A DNA stretch of 64,000 nt from Pachyseris speciosa (taxonomy: Eukaryota > Cnidaria > Anthozoa > Scleractinia > Pachyseridae): contig JAEMWC010000151.1 of the NCBI GenBank assembly GCA_016490735.1, positions 57,501-121,500 of the forward strand. Reading direction: 5' to 3'. A program made the position numbers and the translations under genes. Positions within the stretch are counted from its first letter, which is position 1; the number at the start of each line of letters is the position of its first letter. Below are positions 23,901 to 32,300 of the stretch, piece after piece. The notes under the pieces are model-generated. The model made no database searches. It was not told the DNA's origin and worked only from the letters and a program-made list of their open reading frames with translations.

Positions 23901-25481
23901 GTGTTCTGGTGTTCCGGTGTTCTGGTTTTCCAGAGTGTTCCGGTGTTCCGTGGTGTTCCAGTGTTCCTGGTTTTAGTACATGCCGTAACTTACAGTACAG
24001 ACCTCGAACTTGGTTAGTAAGAGGTATTTATCACTTGTAAACTTTTTCAGTTGTTGTTGTTGTGATGTTAATCTTAAAAGCCTTTCTCAGCCCTGTCAAA
24101 ATGTTCTGGCAGCCACCTGCGGTCAATTATTTGCCAGTTACTCCACACTTGGACTTCAATGTCTGTTCTCTAGCAGGCAAGGTCTGCTGGCAGTTTGCTG
24201 CTTACTATTCCAGCTGTGCTGCCCACTACTGCAAAACATTTTGACAGGACTACTTTCTGAGAAGGATATGGGTATTCTTTCAATAACCACAGTGAAGTAT
24301 GACTGTGTGCTTGCAAAAAGCAGGGTTCTCTGCCTAATTATTTTGGTTCCTAGAGAAAAGATTTCATTATTTTTTGTGTCTTTTTAGTGTTTTTAAATTC
24401 TAACATGATGTGTGTTTTACAGGATATGAAGCCTCCAAAATCACTGTACATAGAGGTAGGCCGCATCTTGGACTTTATTCTGGGTGTGAGGCAGTTATTG
24501 GTAAAGTTGTAGTGTATGTTTAAATCATAGCTGGTGATAGCCAATATAGCATACAACAAGTTTGTTGTTAGTTATAATTAAGGGCCATTGCGTAGAGATA
24601 CAGTCAACTACTTTGTTTTCCAAGGCAAGCCACCAAGAGATGTCCTTGACTTGTACCTGGCAATATCAATGTGAGGGAGTAACATAGTTTGACAGTGTTT
24701 GCCACTAAAAGAAGTGAACTGACTTCATGACTTTATTGATGTAATTTAAAAGGTTCGTTGTCTAGAAGACTACGGAGAATTTGAAACAGAGGATGGAACA
24801 GTTGTATTGTTGAAGAAGAACAGTCAGGTATGTGAGGTCCTTCAGGCTAAAGAGTGCATTTAATTGGCTGGGTGTTTACTAAAGTTTCCTCATAAGAGGT
24901 TTTTGAAAATGAGTCTTGAAAATCAAGTAGCAGCAAAGCTTGCCGGCACATCTTCCTGGACAAAAGTGAGATAGAGACACAAAACTAACCCAGTGGTGAA
25001 ACTTATATACTAATGCCTTTCAGCAAAAAAAAGTGGTGTTTTAAAACGAGAATAATCAGTTTTTGGTAAAACGTTAAATATAGAAAAGTAACTTCAATTT
25101 GTTTTAGTATCACTTGCTTTTTACTGTTGAAAAGTGGGGGGTAGAGCCCCCTGCCCCCCCTCCCCCACTGTGCAGTAACTTCTCTTGTTTGGCTGTGCAA
25201 AATGTCCACAGGACACCCATGTTACTCAACCACCATGTTACTCAACCACTATCATGCTTGTAGATTTGGTGAGATCTACATGTCACTAGCATGGTTTGTA
25301 ATAGAAATACTGATAGGAAAACCAAGAACGTTTTATGCCGAGTAAATTGCAAAGACTTGAAAGGATGGTTGATCATCACAATCTAATAGTTTACTTTATT
25401 CTATTTATTTTTCAGCATTTCTTGCCAAGATCACATTGTGAACATCTAATCAGACAAGGAATCCTTGAGCATATTCTGTAG
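16836..25481 (+). CDS. GINS1: GINS1 (PSF1), DNA replication complex GINS subunit
   Basis: PSF1 is one of four GINS subunits; GINS joins CDC45 and MCM2-7 to form the CMG replicative helicase in the nucleus. Eight exons with consistent phases give 190 aa (human 196): 16836-16910, 18062-18126, 19110-19205, 21878-21968, 22396-22467, 24423-24455, 24753-24827 and 25416-25481 (stop TAG). Family landmarks in order are [15 protein letters not shown] at the N-terminus, [15 protein letters not shown] (about residues 70-83), [40 protein letters not shown] and the C-terminal B-domain [23 protein letters not shown] ending in [10 protein letters not shown]. The whole length aligns with human PSF1 without gaps larger than a few residues. 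It lies head-to-head with ABHD12. An antisense LINE sits in intron 3. A possible ATTAAA poly(A) signal is at 25746-25751. Confidence 0.97.
17605..17894. mobile_element. GC-rich foldback element
   Basis: Inverted ends TGCACCTATCAATGGTTTGC and GCAAACCATTGATAGGTGCA, then inward CCCCAGGATGGGGG / CCCCCATCCTGGGG and GGGCAACCC / GGGTTGCCC. Repeated GGGAATTTGAC units fill the middle. It lies in GINS1 intron 1, next to an (ATT)n tract at 17944-17985. Non-coding. Confidence 0.8.
18290..18735 (+). mobile_element. CR1/L2-like LINE 3' fragment
   Basis: Codes for the C-terminal tail typical of non-LTR retrotransposon ORF2 ([11 protein letters not shown], then [20 protein letters not shown]), stop near 18577. 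The 3' UTR contains GAGGTCTCCTCGCCACTAAC and an AAATAAATAAATAA end. The same 3' UTR is present alone at 21565-21665. It is 5' truncated, in GINS1 intron 2. Confidence 0.8.
18768..19008. mobile_element. MITE, CCTGGTTGTT family, copy 1
   Basis: Inverted ends of the type GGRCCTGGTTGTTYGAAAGC with AACTTAATCC and TTAATC blocks. It matches 46424-46653 over its full length and 22173-22302 at both ends. It ends about 100 bp before GINS1 exon 3. Confidence 0.75.
19438..21223 (-). mobile_element. Non-LTR retrotransposon, 5'-truncated, with long reverse transcriptase ORF
   Basis: An open frame runs on the minus strand from about 21223 to a stop at 19454, with the first ATG at 21103 (549 aa from there). 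Reverse transcriptase blocks: [57 protein letters not shown] (catalytic Asp), [25 protein letters not shown] (FADD catalytic motif), LNAKKTK and FKYLGSW. The C-terminal part has [10 protein letters not shown] and [14 protein letters not shown]. The endonuclease domain is missing, hence 5' truncation. The 3' end is a short TCACT-repeat tail (19438-19457), which suggests an RTE-like clade; that is inference. It is antisense in GINS1 intron 3 and, being open over 1.6 kb, is a fairly recent insertion. Confidence 0.9.
21355..21505. mobile_element. MITE fragment related to 24092-24248
   Basis: Shares CACTTGGACTTC, TTCTCTAGCAGGCAA and CTACTGCAAAACATTTTGAC with the complete copy at 24092-24248; its left end is lost. 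GINS1 intron 3. Confidence 0.6.
21565..21665 (+). mobile_element. LINE 3' UTR fragment
   Basis: Contains CTCCTATAAACCCGGTGG, TTCTTGAGGTCTCCTCACC and ATGGCAAATAAATG, matching the 3' UTR of the fragment at 18290-18735. A short, 5'-truncated insertion. Confidence 0.7.
22173..22302. mobile_element. MITE, CCTGGTTGTT family, copy 2 (short)
   Basis: Ends GGCCCAGTTGTTCAAAGC and GGCTTTCAAACAACCAGGCC, an inverted pair; the middle is unlike the other copies. GINS1 intron 4. Confidence 0.65.
22640..22885. repeat. Interspersed repeat abutting the foldback, copy 1
   Basis: Contains ATTGGTCAATTTTGCGGGC, CTGTATTCTACAGTACGGCC, GCCGGATTAACCTCAGAGAT and ATCTTACTAACC. An inverted relative lies at 45975-46195. 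A small hairpin (CCCATTCATTTATGGCATGC with its complement) is at 22825-22874. Confidence 0.65.
22886..24003. mobile_element. Foldback element with minisatellite arms, CCGGAACACC type
   Basis: The left arm (22886-23127) and right arm (23759-24003) are inverted copies. Each has, from outside in, GTAACTTACGGCATGTACTA, about 120 bp of GGAACACC-type minisatellite, CAGTGTTGTTTTGTTTT-like sequence and AATGTAATTTGTTTACCCAC. The spacer holds an inverted SINE (23156-23320) and a (TTTC)n-rich stretch. Long frames through the minisatellite are artefacts of the repeat. It lies in GINS1 intron 5. Confidence 0.85.
23156..23320 (-). mobile_element. tRNA-derived SINE, family 2, inverted partial copy
   Basis: On the minus strand: GGGGAGCTGGAATGG, CACCTCCCACCAATGTG and CCCGGGTTCGCTCCCCGG, matching the head of the family seen at 982, 40752 and 61881. 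It is inserted between the arms of the foldback. Confidence 0.8.
24092..24248. mobile_element. 157-bp MITE
   Basis: Inverted ends CCTGTCAAAATGTT and AACATTTTGACAGG. A truncated relative is at 21355-21505. It lies in GINS1 intron 5, about 170 bp before exon 6. Confidence 0.8.
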
Positions 25482-25968
25482 AGAAAAAAAGTCATCCTTT
25501 GTATACAAAAATATCTGTGTGTGGAATTCATTTTGTGAACCCTTATTTTTTTGCAAGAACTGAAAGTAGGGAGCTAATTAGCAATGGCAACAAAAACATC
25601 ATTCAAATTATAAATTCCTGTCATTGTATCTGTTTCACATTATTATTATTATTATTATTCCTACCTACTTGTCCAAATACATGTACCTTTAAAATGTGGG
25701 TGAACCATCCAGGAACTAAAGTTGATAATTATTATTGTGAATAGGATTAAAGTAAAGAAAAAGAAAGGAAAAAATGATATTATGAAATCACTTTCTAGAC
25801 AAAACCTTCAGTTTGATCATTTCATGCTGTTTAGCAGAGAATGCCAAAGAAATGTGGCAAAATGTAAAGCACACATGCATGTTCATTAAACACCTTGATT
25901 TGTGGCGTTCCTGTCTCTGTTGCCGATGTTGTAGCTATAAGATCAATGATAAACAACCTTCTCATCAA
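25482..25968. other. GINS1 3' flank
   Basis: The 3' UTR presumably extends to about 25770. It includes (ATT)n at 25640-25660. No further coding signal seen. Confidence 0.5.
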
Positions 25969-26567
25969 ATTCTTGGCTTGCACGTGACGTCAGAAAAAAC
26001 TAAAATTAAAAATTTTGAGGTTTTACCTCCATCAGGTTAAAGACATTTTAAAGGTATATCTGTTTGCATGTTTTCAGCTCGGTAGCATGCTTTGTTTTGA
26101 AAATAGAGCAGTTTGAATTGAGATTTCTTTTACAATGCGTGACATCGTGGTTGCGTCTGAGAAACATATCACGTACATGAAAATATCGATTTACGTTGTG
26201 TTTTCGAGTTCTGAATAACCAAAATGTTAAAAGAAGTGTCTATGCGAATGTTTTGAAGTTTAGTGGAGAGAAAAATCGTTTGCGAGAGCAAAAGTGAGCT
26301 CCAGATGTTTCTAATGGATTTCCGGCCGCCATGTTGGGGTTCCTCAGAGGAACCCCAGCATGGCGTTTCCATATTAAACACTATAATTTTGAGTGGTACC
26401 CTTTGGCAAATAACTCGAGTTCGGAATATCGCACAACCCTGAAACTTTGATACGTTGTTTATTTATTACTCGTCTACACTATCTCAATTTCTTGACTTAA
26501 TTTATTGAAAGATAAGCGATTTTATTTTTTATTTGCGTGATACTTGCGTGACGTGCAAGCCAAGAAT
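25969..26567. mobile_element. TIR element, ATTCTTGGCTTGCACGTGACG ends
   Basis: Left end ATTCTTGGCTTGCACGTGAC, right end complementary (GCGTGACGTGCAAGCCAAGAAT region). The interior matches the repeat at 7575-8250. An internal hairpin at 26325-26365 pairs CCATGTTGGGGTTCC with GGAACCCCAGCATGG. Non-coding. Confidence 0.75.
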
Positions 26568-27365
26568 ACAGTGGTAATTTGAACTTTTCTGTGAATTAAA
26601 GAAATGTGCACTGCACAAGATATGCAAAACACATGAATAGCCAAGCTGTAAAGCCCATAATCTACCCTTCAGAATAACTTGTCTTAAATCCTTTGATATA
26701 AGACCCCATGATCCCAGCAAACCTTTCTCAACTAAACTGCAAAAGAATCCTGGTCTTTGAAATATTTTTGTAACCTCACCTCACCCAATCATGGCATACA
26801 CAAGGTGTCAAGTAGGTACCCCCTGTAAAACAGGAGGTTAATGTTAGACGGCCTTCTAGTATAAGAAAAAAAACAATAGATTTGACCATTTTCCTCTTTT
26901 CGTTTTCATTAATAGATCATATATCATCTCAAAGATAGATAGATAGATAGAATACTTAATTAATGTGTCAAGAGATTTAGCTGGCAAGCTAATTGGGGAC
27001 ACAAAAGAAAAAGAAATTTCCTATCTACAAAAAGACATTTAGTAATAAAAAACCACTCCTTTGTACATCGATAACATCAATGCACTGTCAGATCCCAACA
27101 TTGATTATTTCAGGTATAAGAACCAACTGGCATAAATGAAAGAGATGTGTCACTGTCTGATATATTTTTTATTCCGTTTGATCAAGAATTTATCATAGGT
27201 GCATGCCAAGTGAGTTTTTGTTTTAACATAACTTGCTAATATCATACATTCCAATATGCAGATAATGGTTTGAATCAGTTTTGTTTCATAATTGATTCAG
27301 TAATGAGGATGGTTAATTATCATAATTGAGGTTAAATCCTTTTATTTATTTTATTTATTTTATTT
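26568..27365. other. Intergenic, unassigned
   Basis: AT-rich sequence with a short (GATA)n tract at 26934-26951. I see no gene or clear repeat boundary. Confidence 0.5.
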
Positions 27366-27966
27366 TATTGTTTTCTCCATTCAGATTATGTTAAAGATTA
27401 CATTAGTAATAAATACAAGGTAAAAAAAATAGAATGGAGAGGGGCACGATATAGTAAGAACTAATTAGTGCCCTAAATATTATTTAATTATTAATACCTA
27501 TAGTTTATTACAAAAAACATATAAGCACAGACACAGACACACAAAGAAACATGGCACAAAACAAGGAGATTAGTACTGAGCAAAATAATATTTGAAAATT
27601 GCTGTTTTAAAATTGCTTTTTGATGGAATATTGCGAATGGAAAAAAGATCATTCCAAAAATATTTACTAATAACAGTAGGGCAAAATTTTCTTATATTTG
27701 TCCTAGAGTGAGGAAGGAATAATTGTTGAGAAGTTGCAGTCCGTGTGGAATAATTATGTTGCTCAGAAATGAGAGATCTATATCGAGAAACTACAAGGCT
27801 TGTCATCGCAAAGGTGATCAAATAGAAATAAACAAGTATACATTTTAACAATGTCACGAAATTTCAATAAACCTAGGCTAACATAATGTGGAGTAATATG
27901 ATCTTGTAAAGGAACCTCATTAATAATTCTAATTGTTTTGTTAAAATCCTTGACTATGTTTGTCAA
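27366..27966 (-). mobile_element. CR1/L2-like LINE 3' fragment, frameshifted
   Basis: On the minus strand, KTIRIINEVPLQDHITPHY and LGLLKFRDIVKMYTCLFLF (27966-27778), then in another frame YSTRTATSQQLFLPHSRTN and FWNDLF. This is the standard end of a non-LTR ORF2, broken by a frameshift near 27780-27860. The 3' end is a TTTATTTATTTTA stretch (complement of an A-rich tail) near 27340-27370. Confidence 0.75.
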
Positions 27967-28222
27967 AAAGATGCTGCCAAACTTCTCATTAGAATGGGAA
28001 GGGAGACGTGGATCTCATCTTTGCTACCTGTCCCCTTCCGCCCCAGCTATTATTTCTAGCTGTTACCATCTACCATCTACCCCCTACCACGCCCCTTATG
28101 CAAATACGACTGCGTGGGAGGGGCTATATAATCGCACGAAATTGTAACCTCATTAGATTTTCTGCCCTTTTTAGTCTGTTTATTGTTGATCTTTAATCCG
28201 TTTCGTACTGGGCTGTCTTTTG

Positions 28223-28327
28223 GCTTGTTTGTTTCTTGAACAGGTGAAAATTTGAGGAGGGGAGGAAAGTAAGTCTCTAACAACAAATACACTCTCAAAT
28301 TTTCACCCTTTCAAGAAGCAAACAAGC
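28223..28327. mobile_element. 105-bp foldback
   Basis: GCTTGTTTGTTTCTTGAA... at the left pairs with ...TTCAAGAAGCAAACAAGC at the right, and GTGAAAATTTGAG pairs with CTCAAATTTTCAC. Confidence 0.75.
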
Positions 28328-28436
28328 TAAAAAAGTGCACAAAAATTATTGAGGTAACAATTTCGTGCGAAACTTCTCGAACATCTTAGACAAAAGCGAA
28401 ACCTCGTTGTAAAAAGCTGATTGTTTTACAGAACGT

Positions 28437-28940
28437 TTTGTTTTCTTTGATTTACGTCATTCATGAGGGGCTTCGATCGTTTGTTGTGTGCACGATAGAA
28501 AAAACACCTTCAAGTTGTATGAATTTTCAAACGAAAACAGGTCAGTGGGGAGCGTGTTCCCGAAGCGTGTGTAAACGAATGGTTTCATGTCGATCAAAGA
28601 AGTTTGCTCCCTTATCGGCCAGACGGAAGATGCCAATATTAGACAGGCTTGTTTGACGCTTGAATGCCATGCACTAAAGAACCTGACGAGGTGTTTTCTT
28701 TTGTCATGTGAGCTAAATTGTTTTGCCGCACGATGCAGTTTTCTATGTTTTATGTCATTCTCGATCATTTGTTGTGTACACGACAGAAAATAAAAACCTT
28801 CAGGTTGTACGAATTTTCATATGAAAATAGGCCAGTGCGGTTAAGTGAAAAAGAAACAGAAACGGTTATGTCGAACAAGGCGTTTCGCTCCATTAGATGG
28901 AAATGCCAATATTAGACTAAATGGTTTGACGATCAACTGA
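28437..28940 (+). repeat. Direct duplication, about 296-bp period
   Basis: Two diverged copies (about 28437-28670 and 28733-28940). They share TTGTTGTGT.CACGA.AGAAAA, CCTTCA.GTTGTA.GAATTTTCA and GATGCCAATATTAGAC-like blocks. No coding potential common to both. It lies in the upstream region of the transpeptidase-like gene. Confidence 0.6.
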
Positions 28941-29349
28941 AGAAAAACTTTTCATTTTCTAAAAAAATGGTAAATTATTTTTCATCACATTTCTTGGGCA
29001 AGGGGTTCTTCAGCTCTCGAGTATTGAATAAATGCAAGGATTGATCACCAGTGACTCAAACGATCATTTGCTCAAGCAATTAAAAGGAAATCTCAGTATT
29101 TCCAGGAATATAAAACGCAAAAGTGCTTTGTCTGAACCAGAGAAGCCTTGAAATGTTCATCGAAGCGTGTTATAGCATTGCGTGACCTGACTCAGGCGTA
29201 TCATAATTGGTTGCAGGTCTGTTACAGGAGCGTTTCAGCAAGCTAAACAATAACACCCCCAGCTATCGCCGTGCTTCCAATTTTCGTCGCTGTAACTAAT
29301 CAAGTACATAACCTAACCCAGTGAGGCATAAGCTTACTTTTATTCGGCA

Positions 29350-32300
29350 ATGCTGCACGTTGCAACATTTTCTTTGCTTTTTGCATGTGTCCACGGCATT
29401 GCGAGCATGAAAGGAGTTGATCCTTTCAAAAGAGTTCTATCTTTGAAGAATCCACCGATGGAGGGTACGTACAACATACCAAACAGTTATTGACTTTGTT
29501 AGCAATGGAAATGATTTTCATACTAAGAATTATGCAAAAGTGTGCAACGTTTTTGAAATGCTCAGTAGACTTAAGCTAAAATTTCGACTTCGGAATTCTA
29601 CAAGCAGGCCTTCGATGGCTTTTGATGAGATATGTCAGGTCTGATGCTGCTGCAGGAAGCAGGCGAGGAAGGAAGCTACTAGGTTAACAAGCGACACTGC
29701 GATCGACGTTTTAACATGCCAATTAAAAAGACTGAAAAGATGGTTTTGTTCCCAAGTTTTAGCTAAAACGAAATTGTCCAATAGTGGAATATGAAAAGGA
29801 TGGGACACCGGAATGGTGGAATAGTGATAGAATACCCCCCCCCCCTCCCCCTTCCCCCACGCCCGCTCCACCAAATCTTATAAGGAATGACAGCACATGC
29901 CAGTCTTCTTGCGTTATTAGACCTGATTAACCCTATTAGCCAGACCCAAACAAGTAAGGGTATGTCCCACTATTTCATGTTTTACGATTTGCAGCGTGTA
30001 TAATTTCCACCTGTCATTAAATGCTTAGCCACAGGATGCAGTGAGCATTACACCGATAACAAACCAGGGATTACAGGTTTGACAGAGCTTAACAACAGCT
30101 CTTTTAGAATTAGAGGCAGATGGCATAGGAGGTTATCACAAAGCAATAGATGAAGTCATTGATGATAAACAAAAAGAGAACAGCCAATCATAAAACTAAA
30201 TTAATGAAAGTGTGGCTTTAGAAAGTGGATCTATGTCAAAGGTGAATTCTGTGAACTCATTTACAGGAAAGGATGTCGTCATCCTGCAAAACCTGCTGCT
30301 GAGATCAGTATTTGTGAAATCTGTTGAAAAAACAGGGTTTTACAATAAGGAAACCAGAGATGCTGTAGCAAGTTACCAAGAGGGAAACAAATTGAATGGG
30401 TAAGCAATAAACCAGCCAGACAAATGTCCCAACTTTGCCTGCAGCGAATTTCAGTTTCCATTGTAGATCGTCATTAATTTTTGTTGTTCTTTGATGCATA
30501 GATTTTTACCACTGTTTGTTAAGTTTGGTGTCTTGCAAAGGAGTCTTTTTTGGGAAATCCAAAGGAAACATTCCTGGAAATGTTATTTACCCTCCAAGTT
30601 GCACCACCAACCTCCACTACTCTAAGAGTTGCAGAAGGAGCAAGAGGGAATGGGAACAGAATCCACCCCCATCCCCACCTCCCACTGAGACAAAAAATGC
30701 CCAGTCTTCATAGGGCATAAAAAGGTTAATTATTTAGTAGTGGTACACCTGGGGTAAAATAATAACTGTATAAACCTTAACATCAGGTATAATTGCTGAC
30801 TACAGACATTAAGTTCTATCAAATAAATTAGCTGTTTTGTCATGAATTAATGTGATCCACCCCTGGACTGATCATGAACTCAGGGTAACTCAGGGTAATG
30901 CAAGCAGGACAAGCCAAGCTTGGTGTTGTTATTGGAGTTTCATAGTGATCATGGTCTTAACTTCACTTCAGCCCTGTTTTTGTAAAAAAAAAAAAATTCT
31001 TTTTCTTCTTTCTTCAGTACTGGTATATTTGATGAAGAAACTGCCTCCCTTGTTCTAAGTCAGCTGATGTATGATGGATATAAAGATGATGGCACTGTGC
31101 CATCAGGGTATAAATTCAAGGTAATTGTTTATGAGAGATAATTACTGTGTACTGAGTTGTGGTTAAGTTAAGTACATAATTAACCACTAGATGATGTTCG
31201 AGCCATATATCCCCTTTTGTATCATTTCTACATCCATATTTACTGGCAGCCAGTTTTCAAGTTAACAAAAGCCAGCACATTATGTAGTATGATCATTGCA
31301 TATTTGACTGTAAATTGTTTAGGAGAATAAGGAAAGCTGAAGGCTCTAAAGATTAAATGTTTAAGTAATGATGAAGTTTCAAGATTGTGTTCATCTTTTA
31401 GTGTTGCAAATTGTGATGCAGTAGCACACTTGAATGATGTGACGACAGTCCATATCTCTCTCTTGGCAGGGGTTTCAATAGGTTTTGAAATAGCTGTCTG
31501 AGCTAACCAAAGTAGGTGGTGACCTAATTTGAGTGAAAATACGGACAAAGTAGGCGGCAGTAAGAGGTAAATTCTGACAAAGTAGGCAGCAATTTTTGCC
31601 AGTTGCCAGCTTCCAATGAAACCCCTGTCTTGGGTGTGATTCTGTTCCTGTAGAAACAAGTACACAACCTTTACTTGGTACTTTGTCCACCATATATGGC
31701 TGTGACTAAAAGTGGGACGGGGACGTGGGACTTGGGACGCGAGGACACGGGGACACCGGGACGTGGGACTCGGGACGTGGGGATGTGGGGACGTGGGACT
31801 CGGGGACGCTGGGACGCGGGGACGCGGGACTCGGGGACGTGGGGACGCGGGGACGTGGGGACGTGGGACTCGGGGACGCCGGGGCGTGGGACTCGGGGAC
31901 GCGAGGACGTGATAAACAAACAACACCCGAATTTTCCGCTGAATTTGCAATTTACAGTTCTCGGTGGTTAAGAGAAAGGTATTACATGATGGAGTTTGTC
32001 AGCAGACCAGTAGCCATGGTCCTTGGTCTGCTGGATATGTTTGCTTGCCTATTTTACCATGAGAGCCCTGGGAACACAATAGCTTCAGCGCAGGGCGTCT
32101 TATACCTCGTGGGCAGCCATGGAGGACTTTCCTGGTAACTGTGTTTTCTTGTTAATCCTTTGACATCCATGCCTTAATTATGCTTGCTACTTTCTTCAAA
32201 TATACTTTTCTCCGGTTTCCACTCACTCAGTTCCAGCTCGAGATCATTACGAGAGTTTATATCCACACATTCTAGGAATGAAAATCAAAGAAATATGCAT

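Noticed and set aside
22832..24040. Several frames rich in Gly-Val-Pro or Pro-Glu-His repeats
   Set aside because: They arise from the GGAACACC minisatellite arms and occur on both strands.
31240..31950. A 236-residue minus-strand open frame rich in SPRPRVPRP repeats, and several Gly/Arg/Asp-rich frames at 31675-32138 and 32562-32895
   Set aside because: They are translations of the GGGGACGTGG minisatellite in several frames at once, with no codon preference or splice structure.
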